From NCBI GenBank assembly GCA_024743175.1, contig JANSXA010000007.1, positions 202,411 to 266,410 on the forward strand: a stretch of 64,000 nt of DNA, in the 5' to 3' direction. Below are positions 1 to 9,031 of the stretch, in pieces. The DNA is from Pseudomonadaceae bacterium (lineage in GTDB: Bacteria > Pseudomonadota > Gammaproteobacteria > Pseudomonadales > Azotimanducaceae). A program made the translations under genes and the position numbers. Within the stretch, counting starts at the first letter, position 1; every line of letters begins with the position of its first letter. Under the pieces are notes generated by a model that saw only the letters and a list, made by a program, of their open reading frames with translations, had not been told where the DNA came from and ran no database searches.

Positions 1-828
1 TTTGCGCCGGTACGCGGCGGCAACGTCTGATCCTTTTCCGAGCAACGGAAAGATACGCACCATGGTCAAACGTCCGATATCATCACGGAATTCACGATCG
101 CTGCGCAATATGTCCATGGCCAGGTTCAAAGCCCCTTCATAGTCCTGCGCAACGACCAGGGTGACACACATCTGGTATTTCAGCTCCAGATTGTCCGCGT
201 CAGCAGTCAGCTGCTGCTCAAGCTCTGCAGCGCTTGCATAGCCGGCCGCCTCTTCAACAAATTCGAGTCGGTTCTGCGGGCGCTCACGCTCCGGCGTGTC
301 ATCGGCAATGGACGCCAGAACCGTGCGGGCATCATCAAGATCACCTTTTAGAATCAGGACATCAGCCAGTTCTACTCGAAATCCCTGATTGTTGGGCTCT
401 TCATTCATTGACTGCTGCAACATGGCAACGGCGGTGTCGTAATCACCACTGGCCATGACCTGCTCCAGCTGCCCCTGCAACATGTCTGTGGAGGATTGGG
501 TGAGGGTATCGAGCAGCGTACGCAATTGTGCTTCATCTGCCGGACCATCAATCTGATCCACAATTTTGCCCTGCTGCACGATCCGCAGACTGGGCAGGCC
601 CTGCACACGCAGATGCTGTGCAAGTGTCTGGTCCACCGATACATCTGACAATGCCAGGGCTGCTTTGCCACCGTACTGGGTCATCAGAGTTTCTAAGGTC
701 TGTTTGGTCTGCACTGAAGGCGGGACCTGTTCAGCCCAGAACAGGACAAATACAGGCACGCTGTTCGAGCGTTCGATGACTTCAGTCTGGAAGGTTTCCG
801 GGGAAATATTAAAAGACGCTGGTTCCAT
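1..828 (-). CDS. cnoX: CnoX/YbbN-type co-chaperone, thioredoxin-TPR protein (3' end outside window)
   Basis: 276 codons are visible from the ATG at 828; the frame is open to base 1, so the C-terminus lies outside. An N-terminal thioredoxin fold (about residues 8-105) is followed by TPR-like helices, the layout of CnoX (YbbN), a cytosolic holdase that hands clients to chaperones in E. coli. Length is close to the family's ~285 residues. Where thioredoxin has WCGPC this protein reads WAEQVPPS (31-38), with no cysteine at all, so it cannot be a dithiol reductase. It is the last visible gene of a minus-strand run dapA-bamC-MBL-cnoX, 38 bases after the MBL gene. Family call is firm; loss of redox function is inferred from the missing cysteines. 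Confidence 0.85.
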   Translation of the reverse strand, partial: MEPASFNISPETFQTEVIERSNSVPVFVLFWAEQVPPSVQTKQTLETLMTQYGGKAALALSDVSVDQTLAQHLRVQGLPSLRIVQQGKIVDQIDGPADEAQLRTLLDTLTQSSTDMLQGQLEQVMASGDYDTAVAMLQQSMNEEPNNQGFRVELADVLILKGDLDDARTVLASIADDTPERERPQNRLEFVEEAAGYASAAELEQQLTADADNLELKYQMCVTLVVAQDYEGALNLAMDILRSDREFRDDIGRLTMVRIFPLLGKGSDVAAAYRRK

Positions 829-866
829 GGGTACTTTGTTTCGATCTACACAAACGGCCCGCTAGT

Positions 867-1652
867 TTACATCACCTCGCCAAAAGATATTTGACGTTTG
901 ATGGGCTGTTGTCCAAGCCAGCCAAAACCTTCCGCCTGGGTTGCGTAGTGCAGAGCAGCCAGACTGTTGTGCAGCGGCTGCAACGTACGCTCGAGTATAT
1001 GCGGCGCATTATTCTGTTCACTGACGTGGCCTATCACAACATGCAGATCCTGGTGCGCAATATGCTGCAACAGCTGATGGGCCTGTTCATTATTCAGGTG
1101 GCCATAATCTGCGCCAACACGTTGCTTCAAGCGTTGTGGGTAACTCCCCCGACTGAGCATCATACTGTCATGGTTGGCTTCAATCAGCGCGTGGGTGCAG
1201 TTCCTGTATTGTTCAACAACGTGGCTGGTGACACATCCCAGATCCGAGAGCACTCCGATGGTTTCAACACCGTCACTGAGCACAAACTGGGTCGGCTCCC
1301 GCGCATCGTGCGGCACACAGACAGGGTTGATGGTTACATCGTCTATCTCAAAGGGCTGGTCGCCGTCGAACGGTATGCCGGAAACGCCGCGCAGATCATG
1401 CTTCAGCGTTCCGTATGAGGCATACACAGGTATGGCGTACTTGTGCGCCAGCGCGGCAACGCCGGCAATGTGATCCGAATGCTCATGACTGATGAGAATG
1501 CCGTGCAGATCACCACCCGACAGACCCAGGCGCGCCAGGCGACGCTCACTCTGTTTCAAATTAAAACCACAATCGATGAGGAACACCTTGCTCCCCAGAG
1601 CCACCACAGTGCCGTTACCTTTGGAACCACTACCGAGCGAGGCGAGTCCCAT
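867..1652 (-). CDS. MBL-fold metallo-hydrolase (YycJ/WalJ-like)
   Basis: 261 residues. The metallo-beta-lactamase metal motif HEHSDH is at 56-61, after an N-terminal LGSGSKGNGT strand-loop typical of the YycJ/PhnP-like branch of the family. Such proteins are cytosolic hydrolases, often of phosphodiesters or nucleic acids; the substrate here is unknown. The ATG overlaps the stop of bamC by one base (TGATG), so translation is probably coupled. The same gene follows dapA-bamC in Pseudomonas, as far as I recall. Family call is sure, function is not. Confidence 0.88.
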   Translation of the reverse strand: MGLASLGSGSKGNGTVVALGSKVFLIDCGFNLKQSERRLARLGLSGGDLHGILISHEHSDHIAGVAALAHKYAIPVYASYGTLKHDLRGVSGIPFDGDQPFEIDDVTINPVCVPHDAREPTQFVLSDGVETIGVLSDLGCVTSHVVEQYRNCTHALIEANHDSMMLSRGSYPQRLKQRVGADYGHLNNEQAHQLLQHIAHQDLHVVIGHVSEQNNAPHILERTLQPLHNSLAALHYATQAEGFGWLGQQPIKRQISFGEVM

Positions 1653-2785
1653 CAGGCGGCAAATTCACGAATCAGAACCAGAATCTGCTGCGCCAGTTCA
1701 GTATCTACCGGCGCCCTGCTGTCAGGTTCAAGGACACTGATGCGGTAATCCTGATTGTCACCCTCTATCAATATCTGCACATCAACGGCTTCATCGTCAG
1801 CGCAGGAAAACGTCAGACGGCACAGGAATCCGGGACCATCATCGTCTGCGGTGAAAACCGAGCCCGGGATATTGACGGCAAAAAGACCGGTCTGCCGATC
1901 AAGGTTTAGTATCTCAACTTCAGCATTGTCCAGAGCCTGCCCGAGGGTTGCCCAGGCACGTTCGTAGTCAAGGTACAGGTGTAAAACCGGAAACCCGTTG
2001 GCGTCACGGGCGAGTTCGGTTTTCTTGGCGCTACCAATCTGCAGAGCCACTTTCGAAACTGTCTGCTCAGAAACTTTTGCCGCAATATAGGCGCCAATTT
2101 CATTCAGCAGATCATCTTCAGCACTGGCCAGGTGGCTGGATAAGCCGTCGATTACAATAATTTCATCACGTACCGGCAACGAGACGCTGTCGTTCTCATG
2201 ACGCACGTGTACTTCTGTAGTGGCCGCACGCAAGCCCTGCTCAACTTTAATCAGAAACCGATCCTGGCCGGTAATCAGTGGGTCTGAGCCTTTGGCATCT
2301 TTTAACAAAGTCCGGATCACGTCACGGTAGCTGGAATCCTGAATCTGCATCCACTGCGTGTTCAATCGGCCGGACTGGGGCGCGTCAAAGGTCAAAGCAA
2401 CACCGTTTTCCGCCATGAACTGTTTCAACTTGGGCCAGGCAGTTGTGGGAGGCTCAGGAATGACCAGCCAGCGCCTCTCGCCTAAACGCTGTATACGTAC
2501 TTCGTCACGATTATCGTTGGCGTAGATTGCATCGGGCAAAGGTGGGCGATCTGGATAAAATCGCGGATTAAGCTGTTTTGGTGTCTCTGGAATTGGAAAC
2601 GGGTCCGCATCTTCAAGTGGCTTCAGGTCGTCAGGCAAAACGAGTTCGTTGTGCTGCACGGCTTCGAGATAGTCATCCTTGGGATTCAGCAGGAAGCCTT
2701 CACCATCATCGTCTCCACCGAACCAGCTGCAGCCTGCCATAATGATGCTGATCAACATCAGTATGCTGCATTTCCAAGTTGCCAT
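1652..2785 (-). CDS. bamC: BamC, outer-membrane assembly lipoprotein
   Basis: 377 residues. It starts with a lipoprotein signal whose lipobox is MAGC (lipidated Cys19), followed by an acidic flexible stretch and two helix-grip domains of the NlpB/DapX family (about 90-200 and 230-350). BamC is a lipoprotein of the BAM complex that folds beta-barrel proteins into the outer membrane. The stop of dapA immediately precedes the ATG with no gap. The dapA-bamC order is the classic one (bamC was formerly called dapX). Functional call from family and position. Confidence 0.93.
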   Translation of the reverse strand: MATWKCSILMLISIIMAGCSWFGGDDDGEGFLLNPKDDYLEAVQHNELVLPDDLKPLEDADPFPIPETPKQLNPRFYPDRPPLPDAIYANDNRDEVRIQRLGERRWLVIPEPPTTAWPKLKQFMAENGVALTFDAPQSGRLNTQWMQIQDSSYRDVIRTLLKDAKGSDPLITGQDRFLIKVEQGLRAATTEVHVRHENDSVSLPVRDEIIVIDGLSSHLASAEDDLLNEIGAYIAAKVSEQTVSKVALQIGSAKKTELARDANGFPVLHLYLDYERAWATLGQALDNAEVEILNLDRQTGLFAVNIPGSVFTADDDGPGFLCRLTFSCADDEAVDVQILIEGDNQDYRISVLEPDSRAPVDTELAQQILVLIREFAA

Positions 2786-3673
2786 TTATAGAGCCCCTAT
2801 TTCAACAAGACGAGCGCGAACCTGCGCGTGATATTTTTCTGACAACGGCAGTAAAGGCAGCCGGATACCTGGTCCGGCACGACCCATTTCATGCAGCGCC
2901 CATTTACTGGCGGTCGGATTGGGTTCCAAAAACAGTGCCTTATGAATCGGCTGTAACAAGGCGTCCAACTCAGCGGCTCGAGCCTTGTCACCGGCCAGAA
3001 AAGCGTTCAAAAACTCAGCCATTTCGCGGGGACACACGTTTGCGGTCACAGAAATTGTCCCTACCGCACCAAGCTCAAGCATTTCGAGGGTTTGTGCATC
3101 TTCACCAGAGAGAATAAAGAAGTCTTCATTGCCAATCTCAGCAAGCAGTGCGCGGATGTCTCCCACTCGCGAAGCGTCACCACACGCTTCTTTTATGCCG
3201 ACAATTTTCTTATCGGTGCTCAATCGCACAACCGTTTCTGCTGACATATCGCTCGCGGTACGGGGTGGTACGTTGTAAAGCACAAGGGGCACGTCCGTAG
3301 CATCTGAAATCGCCTTGTAATGTCGGTAAAGGCCTTCCTGGGTTGGCTTGTTGTAATAGGGGGAGACCAGCAAACAGGCATCTGCTCCCGCAGCTTGTGC
3401 TTCCTGAGTCTGGTGGATGGCCTCGGCTGTCGAATTGCTGCCGGTACCCGCCACAACAGGAATACGACCCGCAACCACCTCAATAGTTCGTTTGATGACC
3501 TGCAGATGCTCAACTGTATCCAAGGTGGCTGATTCACCTGTTGTACCCATGGGTACAATGCCGTGGGTGCCACTTTCGATGTGCCACTCAATTAAGTTGT
3601 CAAGAGACGGCCAGTCTACCTCACCATCAGCCAGCATGGGTGTAATCAGCGCAACAATACTGCCCTTTAACAT
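2786..3673 (-). CDS. dapA: 4-hydroxy-tetrahydrodipicolinate synthase
   Basis: 295 residues, full family length. It condenses pyruvate with aspartate semialdehyde, the first committed step to diaminopimelate and lysine. Visible active-site residues use the same numbering as E. coli: Thr44-Thr45 in GTTGES, Tyr133 in LYNVPP, Arg138, and the Schiff-base Lys161 in VGIKEACGD. A strong ribosome site (AGGTGGGG) precedes the ATG. It heads the minus-strand run dapA-bamC-MBL-cnoX. The 124 bases upstream, to perM, hold its likely promoter; no other gene is seen there. Confidence 0.97.
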   Translation of the reverse strand: MLKGSIVALITPMLADGEVDWPSLDNLIEWHIESGTHGIVPMGTTGESATLDTVEHLQVIKRTIEVVAGRIPVVAGTGSNSTAEAIHQTQEAQAAGADACLLVSPYYNKPTQEGLYRHYKAISDATDVPLVLYNVPPRTASDMSAETVVRLSTDKKIVGIKEACGDASRVGDIRALLAEIGNEDFFILSGEDAQTLEMLELGAVGTISVTANVCPREMAEFLNAFLAGDKARAAELDALLQPIHKALFLEPNPTASKWALHEMGRAGPGIRLPLLPLSEKYHAQVRARLVEIGAL

Positions 3674-3797
3674 GGCTTTTACCCCACCTGATTATCAATT
3701 CAAAAACAAAGGCGGAATGGTACGCACGCGGACGCACTTGAACAAGCGCGCCTTCAAGGCCTTCAGCCTGAGCAGAGAGAGGGTTTGTGTCTGCGGA

Positions 3798-4925
3798 TCA
3801 GCTTGCTTCGAAGATTTCAGGCTGACTTTCATCCAGATCGTCGCTTGCGCGCCTGTCTCCCGAATCGTCGCTTGCGCGACGGGGCCAAGCCTTATAAATC
3901 GCCTTGATCAGGGTTGCCAGAGGGATTGCAAAAAATACGCCCCAGACGCCCCAGATACCGCCAAATGCCAGGACCGCAACAATAATGCTGATTGGGTGCA
4001 GGTCGACAACCTCGGAAAACAGCAACGGTACAAGAACGTTACCGTCAACAAATTGAATAACGCCATAAACAATCATCACCGTTGCCAGATCCCAGGACCA
4101 GCCAAACTGGATCACACCAACAATGAACACCGGTACTGTCGCCACCGCGGCGCCCACAAACGGTATAAGCACCGACAATCCAACCAGCACACTCAGCAAC
4201 GCCGCATAGTTAACTTCCAGGACCGTGAAACAGACAAACGTGGTGGCGCCGACGATCAGAATCTCTATGACCTTACCGCGCACGTAGTTGCCCAGTTGAA
4301 TGTTCATTTCACTGGCCACAGACGTCAGCAGCGGGCGGTCCGCAGGAAGCAGAGAGTGCAACCAGGCCAGCAGTTCGTCTTTATCTTTCAGAAAGAAGAA
4401 AATCGAAATGGGGACAAGCACCAGATAGAGAATCAGCCCAAGCAGAGAAAAAACCTGAGAGAACGCTGTTTGAAAAACCGTCGCGCTGAAATTCCCCAGT
4501 TCTCTGGCTGCCTGATCAATCAACGAGGAAACCTGGTTTTCTGTAATGTACTGGGGGTACCGCGCCGCCAGCTCACTCACGCTGTCCTGCAACAGCGTCA
4601 GCGCGGCGGGTAACAGGCCAATAAGCCCCTGCATCTGTTTCCATAACAGGGGCACAACAATGACAAAAAAAGCCAGAATCAAGCCAACGAAGAACAGGAA
4701 GCTGAGATAGACGGCGAGTATGCGGGGTACCTTGATCCGCTGCAGAGCGTTGACCAGTCCCTGCAGCAGGAAGGCAAATACCAAACCCATCAAAACCGGT
4801 GCTAAAACGCCACCCAGGGTGGCCAGCACGATGATAATGAAGCCAAGCAGAGCGATGAGATAAATCGCTTCTTCATTCGAGAAGTACTCATTCACCCAAT
4901 GGCTGATTACATTAAGAAACTTCAC
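3798..4925 (-). CDS. perM: AI-2E family transporter / PerM-like permease
   Basis: 375 residues with about eight hydrophobic spans and the conserved central region of the PF01594 family (YdgG/TqsA/PerM). Members are inner-membrane carriers, some exporting autoinducer-2 and some acting as ion antiporters; the substrate here is unknown. The cytoplasmic tail ends with two copies of RRASDD nine residues apart, encoded by a 15-bp direct repeat (3837-3851 and 3864-3878). The start overlaps the stop of the tusA-like gene (ATGA), so the two are co-translated. A long open frame on the opposite strand is a shadow of this gene and dapA. Confidence 0.88.
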   Translation of the reverse strand: MKFLNVISHWVNEYFSNEEAIYLIALLGFIIIVLATLGGVLAPVLMGLVFAFLLQGLVNALQRIKVPRILAVYLSFLFFVGLILAFFVIVVPLLWKQMQGLIGLLPAALTLLQDSVSELAARYPQYITENQVSSLIDQAARELGNFSATVFQTAFSQVFSLLGLILYLVLVPISIFFFLKDKDELLAWLHSLLPADRPLLTSVASEMNIQLGNYVRGKVIEILIVGATTFVCFTVLEVNYAALLSVLVGLSVLIPFVGAAVATVPVFIVGVIQFGWSWDLATVMIVYGVIQFVDGNVLVPLLFSEVVDLHPISIIVAVLAFGGIWGVWGVFFAIPLATLIKAIYKAWPRRASDDSGDRRASDDLDESQPEIFEAS

Positions 4926-5155
4926 TGTTTTTTCTGCAGAAGGTAGGTGTAGGTGCCGTCGTGTTCTTCGCTCTGCAGCAGGAGATGTCCGCTCTGCTGG
5001 CAGAATACTTCAAAATCCCGAACTGAACCCGGGTCCGTAGCCAGTACCTGCAGCTGCTCCAAAGCAGCCATCTCATTGAGTGCCTTTTTTGCTTTCAGCA
5101 GCGGCATCGGGCAATTCAGGCCTTTCACGTCGAGGATGCGAACTTCTTCATTCAT
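4922..5155 (-). CDS. TusA/SirA-like sulfur carrier protein
   Basis: 77 residues from the ATG at 5155, which has GGA about eight bases upstream; a longer in-frame start at 5185 adds ten unconserved residues and is less likely. The TusA motif CPMP lies at 15-18 (persulfide-carrying Cys15), preceded by LDVKGLN. TusA-like proteins relay sulfur in the cytosol for tRNA thiolation or molybdenum-cofactor work. In Pseudomonas aeruginosa a homologue in the same nadA-bepA neighbourhood (PA1006) affects molybdenum homeostasis, recalled rather than checked. Its stop overlaps the start of perM. Confidence 0.87.
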   Translation of the reverse strand: MNEEVRILDVKGLNCPMPLLKAKKALNEMAALEQLQVLATDPGSVRDFEVFCQQSGHLLLQSEEHDGTYTYLLQKKQ

Positions 5156-5246
5156 AACGGTCCAAAGTATGGCACAACGCGGCAAAGCGGTTTTTCAACC
5201 CTCGAGCCGCGCTGGTCTGAACTAATAATCGCGTATAGTAGCTGTT

Positions 5247-6728
5247 ATGAGATTGAGTGCTAACAGAAATAATATTTATCAGCGCGGGCTGGCAAACTTC
5301 GCCATGGCAGTTCTATGTTTCCAGCTGACTGTGCAGACAAGCATCGCGCAGGCCAGTCCAAACCAGTTGCCAAGCCTTGGTGACAGCTCCTCCAGCCTCA
5401 TCTCACCCCAACTTGAGCGGCGTATCGGTGAATCCTTCCTGAAACAGATCAACGCCTCCCTGCCTACGGTCAGTGACCCGTTGATGAAACACTACGTGTC
5501 AGGACAGCTGATCAACCTTGCCCAACATTCAGAGCTGCGCGATGCCATCATGAGCGTGGTGGTTATCGATAATCCGGAACTAAACGCCTTTGCAGCCCCC
5601 GGTGGCGTTGTCGGCGTGAATCTTGGTTTATTACTGTCTGCGCAGGACGTACACGAGTATTCATCAGTCATAGCCCATGAGCTGGCACATTTAAGCCAGC
5701 GCCATTTTGCGCGTGGTATAGAGGAACAACGGTCGCAAACCTTACCGACACTGGCCGCCCTTATCGCAGCATTGGTTATCGGCGCGGCAGGCGGTGGTGA
5801 CGCTGCAATTGCCGCATTGAGTACTGCTCAGGCTGCATCCGCCGCCAACCAACTGCGCTACAGTCGTGACCGTGAACAGGAAGCTGATCGAATAGGCTTT
5901 AATACGCTGATCCGCGCAGGCCACGATCCAGCCGGTATGTCGCGTATGTTTGAACGTATGCAGCAAGCCTATCGGTTCACCCGCAAGCCACCAGAATTTC
6001 TGCTGACCCACCCGTTATCAGAAACCCGCATTACTGATGCCCGTAATCAGGCCATGTCCATTGAACGCCAGGAGTACAGTGATTCACTGGATTACCAGCT
6101 CATGCGCATTCGAGCTGTAGTCCACTTCCAGAAGAATCCTAAACAGGGCATCAAAGAGTACCAGCGTCGCCTCAAAGACAACCCTCATGACGCGGCCGCA
6201 AACTACGGCCTGGCCCTGTCTTTGAGCCGCGATGGGCAGCACGATGAAGCACTGCGCAGAGCGGAACAACTACTTAACGTGAACCCGCAGAGCATTCTTT
6301 ACAACAGTGCTTACGCCGAGTTACTTATCGACGCCGAACGCAACCAGCAGGCCCAGGCGTTGCTGCAACAGCAGCTCGTGCTTAATCCGGGGAATGCGCC
6401 TCTGTCCATGCTGTATGCCAGAGTTTTGAATCAGGACGGCCAACACGCAAAAGCGGAAACGATTCTCGAGCAACAATCCCAGGCCCGACCAAACGACGTG
6501 GATGTGTGGTACCAGCTTGCCGAAACCGCAGGTCTGGCTGGTAATATTACCGGTGTTCATCTGGCGCGAGCTGACTACTTTTACCTTCATGGTGCGTACC
6601 ATCGCGCCATCCAACACCTTGAGTACGCACAACGCCTGGTGCGACGCAACAACCCGCAGATGCAGGCCAAACTCAGCCAGCGTATACAGGACCTGCGCAC
6701 TGCCATACGCATGCAGCAGCAAAGCTGA
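5247..6728 (+). CDS. bepA: BepA-like periplasmic M48 metalloprotease with TPR repeats
   Basis: 493 residues. An N-terminal secretion signal (hydrophobic 15-35, cleavage probably after AQA) directs it to the periplasm. The zinc site is HELAH at 144-148 with the third ligand Glu212 in EQEAD; His255 in THPLSETR matches the regulatory histidine region of BepA. The C-terminal half (about 280-480) consists of TPR repeats. BepA degrades or rescues stalled beta-barrel proteins and LptD in E. coli, fitting with bamC nearby. It is divergent from the tusA-like/perM pair and converges on nadA with 13 bases between stops. Confidence 0.92.
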   Translation: MRLSANRNNIYQRGLANFAMAVLCFQLTVQTSIAQASPNQLPSLGDSSSSLISPQLERRIGESFLKQINASLPTVSDPLMKHYVSGQLINLAQHSELRDAIMSVVVIDNPELNAFAAPGGVVGVNLGLLLSAQDVHEYSSVIAHELAHLSQRHFARGIEEQRSQTLPTLAALIAALVIGAAGGGDAAIAALSTAQAASAANQLRYSRDREQEADRIGFNTLIRAGHDPAGMSRMFERMQQAYRFTRKPPEFLLTHPLSETRITDARNQAMSIERQEYSDSLDYQLMRIRAVVHFQKNPKQGIKEYQRRLKDNPHDAAANYGLALSLSRDGQHDEALRRAEQLLNVNPQSILYNSAYAELLIDAERNQQAQALLQQQLVLNPGNAPLSMLYARVLNQDGQHAKAETILEQQSQARPNDVDVWYQLAETAGLAGNITGVHLARADYFYLHGAYHRAIQHLEYAQRLVRRNNPQMQAKLSQRIQDLRTAIRMQQQS

Positions 6729-6741
6729 CCCCCCGTTCGGC

Positions 6742-7800
6742 TCAGCTACGACGCTGAAAATCCAACATTCTGTCTAACGGCATTTTTGCACGGGCGCCAA
6801 TTTTCGGATCGACCAGAATTTCGCAACCCGAGCGATAGGTTTCATCAGTGACCAGGCGTTCAAGCGTCTGCAGCTCATTCATCGCCATCCACGGACAGTG
6901 CGCACAGCTTCTGCATGTGGCGCCATCGCCAGCAGTTGGCGCTTCAATGAATCGTTTATCCGGATTCAGCTGGCGCAGTTTATGGAAAATACCCCGGTCT
7001 GTAGCGACAATAAATGTCTCGTTCGGCAGGGTTGAAGCCCCTTTCACAATCGCACTGGTGGAACCCACCACATCAGCGAGTTCAATCACAGAGGCAGGTG
7101 ACTCCGGATGTACCAGCACCGCAGCATCCGGATAAACCTTCTTCAGATCGATCAACGCTTTGGCTTTGAACTCTTCATGCACCACACAGGCGCCACTCCA
7201 CAACAGCATGTCCGCGTTGGTCTGCTTCTGTATGTAATCGCCCAGATATTTATCCGGTGCCCATAAAATTTTCTCACCACGGTCACGCAGGTGACCTACA
7301 ATATCCAGAGCACAGCTACTGGTTACCACCCAATCCGACAGTGACTTAACTTTTGCCGAGGTGTTGGCATAGACCACCACCGTACGGTCCGGGTGCTCAT
7401 TACAGAACGCTTCAAACTTATCCGGCGGACATCCGAGATCAAGAGAACACTCCGCCTTCAAAGTCGGCATGAAAACGCGTTTCTCTGGTGACAGGATTTT
7501 TGCGGTTTCGCCCATGAAGCGAACACCTGCAACAATGACATTTGCCGCTTCGTGGTCACGCCCGTACCGGGCCATCTCCAGCGAATCAGAGACAAAACCA
7601 CCCGTGGCTTCAGCAAGATCCTGCACATCGCCATCTACATAGTAGTGTGCAATGAGAACAGCACCCATGGCTTTGATCCCTTCTGCGATACGCGCTTTGA
7701 GATCGTCACGCGTCTTATCATCAAGGCTTTCAGGTTCGTACAAAGGCACCTGTTGGGCCGGCATTGTGTAGTCCGGCAGATTCTGCGTGCTCACACTCAT
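6742..7800 (-). CDS. nadA: Quinolinate synthase A
   Basis: 352 residues, normal length. NadA joins iminoaspartate and dihydroxyacetone phosphate to make quinolinate for NAD, using an oxygen-sensitive 4Fe-4S cluster. Cluster cysteine contexts are visible: [21 protein letters not shown] and [12 protein letters not shown], the last as in the E. coli enzyme. HYYVDGDVQ near residue 50 is a substrate-binding signature. nadB and nadC are not in the window. Its leader contains a terminator-like hairpin (7849-7873), described separately. Confidence 0.97.
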   Translation of the reverse strand: MSVSTQNLPDYTMPAQQVPLYEPESLDDKTRDDLKARIAEGIKAMGAVLIAHYYVDGDVQDLAEATGGFVSDSLEMARYGRDHEAANVIVAGVRFMGETAKILSPEKRVFMPTLKAECSLDLGCPPDKFEAFCNEHPDRTVVVYANTSAKVKSLSDWVVTSSCALDIVGHLRDRGEKILWAPDKYLGDYIQKQTNADMLLWSGACVVHEEFKAKALIDLKKVYPDAAVLVHPESPASVIELADVVGSTSAIVKGASTLPNETFIVATDRGIFHKLRQLNPDKRFIEAPTAGDGATCRSCAHCPWMAMNELQTLERLVTDETYRSGCEILVDPKIGARAKMPLDRMLDFQRRS

Positions 7801-7848
7801 CTCACTGTTAAAACAAAAGACAATTTTAGGGGCTGAGCGGGAAAAAGG

Positions 7849-7873
7849 CGAACCCCCATTTTTTAGGGGTTCG
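7849..7873 (-). promoter_or_regulatory. Terminator-like hairpin in the nadA leader
   Basis: CGAACCCC pairs perfectly with GGGGTTCG (8 bp) around a 9-base A/T-rich loop. On the minus strand the hairpin is followed by CC and five T, as in an intrinsic terminator, about 50 bases upstream of the nadA ATG. No gene lies upstream on that strand (the next is divergent), so it could act on nadA itself as an attenuator or be part of the promoter. The motif CCCCTAAAA occurs in the hairpin and again nearer nadA. Confidence 0.5.
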
Positions 7874-7898
7874 ACTGGACCTGGAGTAAACTGTCACG

Positions 7899-8762
7899 AT
7901 GAACCCAACTGTCGCCTTCCTGATCTCCCCCCAGACCAATCACAATGACAACCCTGCACGGCTACCTGAAATACTGGATGCCGCAGGATGGCAGGTAAGT
8001 GTTTTCGACCATGAACAGATATCAATGGTGAATACTGACGTTTATCTTGATGCGCAACAGGCGGATCAATTCGATCTGATCTGGCCGTTGGGATTTGGGC
8101 CTCGGCCAAGCTTTGCCGATCGCCTGCAGATGTGGCACCTGATTGACGCAACACGGTTGATGAACCGTCCCGACGCCTATAGCTGGGCTCACGGCAAAGC
8201 TGCATGGCTGAGCTTTGCGCCGCCATCCAGGGTGAGTAGCCAACACAGTCAGCTGGTAGAGTTCATGCTGGCCCACGGTGGTGAATGGGTATTGAAACCT
8301 GCTGCCGGAAGCTTCGGCGCGAAAGTACAACGGATAAGTTCCGCTGCAGAATTACGCGCAACCCTGCGGCATGACCCGGGGTATTGGGTATTGCAGCGCT
8401 TCATCCCCGAAATCAGACAGGGTGAAGTGCGTACTTTAATTTGCCACGATGAAATTCTCGGTAGTTATTTACGTGTGCCCACCGATCAGTTACACGCCAA
8501 TCTTGCTCTCCAGGGTCAGGCCCGCGCCGCTGTAATCAACCAGCCCACACAAACCTTGATCGAGAGCGTTCACCAGCAGTTAATTGAAGCAGGTGTCGGT
8601 TACGCGGCAATTGACACCGTCGGTGGCTATCTGATGGAAGTGAACATTGCTAATCCCGGCGGGCTCTCAACCCTTGCACAGGTTTACGACGAGCCTTTCG
8701 ACAGCAATATGCATGCAAGACTGATACAGGCGCTCGCGCGAAAACTGGAAACCCGTGGATAA
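7899..8762 (+). CDS. Glutathione synthetase-like ATP-grasp protein
   Basis: 287 residues. The middle and C-terminal parts look like the GshB ATP-grasp fold: a lysine-bearing strand (EWVLKPAAGSFGAKV, about 126-140), VLQRFIPEIRQGEVRTL (substrate/Mg region) and a terminal MEVNIANPGG where GshB carries its metal-binding E-x-N. GshB adds glycine to gamma-glutamylcysteine, but this protein is ~30 residues shorter and its N-terminus is divergent, so it may ligate another substrate. gshA is not in the window. The ATG at 7899 is preceded at some distance by CTGGAG. Confidence 0.72.
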   Translation: MNPTVAFLISPQTNHNDNPARLPEILDAAGWQVSVFDHEQISMVNTDVYLDAQQADQFDLIWPLGFGPRPSFADRLQMWHLIDATRLMNRPDAYSWAHGKAAWLSFAPPSRVSSQHSQLVEFMLAHGGEWVLKPAAGSFGAKVQRISSAAELRATLRHDPGYWVLQRFIPEIRQGEVRTLICHDEILGSYLRVPTDQLHANLALQGQARAAVINQPTQTLIESVHQQLIEAGVGYAAIDTVGGYLMEVNIANPGGLSTLAQVYDEPFDSNMHARLIQALARKLETRG

Positions 8763-8764
8763 GG

Positions 8765-9031
8765 TCAGTGAACCTCACCGTTGTTACGTTTCAGGATCAT
8801 CTGTTTGATTTCATCCAGACGATCGTGTCGCGCATCTATCTGCTGCACGTGCCAACGGATAAGCGCCTGCTTACTGGGATGATCACTCGAGCGGTAGGTG
8901 TCCAGTGACGCCTGCAAACGCTCAATTTCTCTGGCCAGCAGTTCAAGCACACCCTCCAGCGTAAGATCATAGTCCTCCGGGTGCTGTTCATCCTCGCTTG
9001 CCGGCGAGGGCTTATCAGGCGGTGCCGCCAT
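8765..9031 (-). CDS. Small hypothetical protein, coiled-coil
   Basis: 88 residues, very acidic at the N-terminus, then a helical, probably coiled-coil region (LTLEGVLELLAREIERLQASL and beyond). I do not recognise a family. Its first codons overlap the last 17 bases of the upstream SDR gene on the same strand, implying co-transcription and coupled translation. It converges on the ATP-grasp gene with a two-base gap. No signal or membrane span, so probably cytosolic. Confidence 0.6.
   Translation of the reverse strand: MAAPPDKPSPASEDEQHPEDYDLTLEGVLELLAREIERLQASLDTYRSSDHPSKQALIRWHVQQIDARHDRLDEIKQMILKRNNGEVH

Noticed and set aside
3417..4613. 398-codon open frame on the plus strand
   Set aside because: Lies wholly antisense to dapA and perM, has Cys/Arg/Gln-rich unconserved translation and no ribosome site. 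It is a shadow frame.
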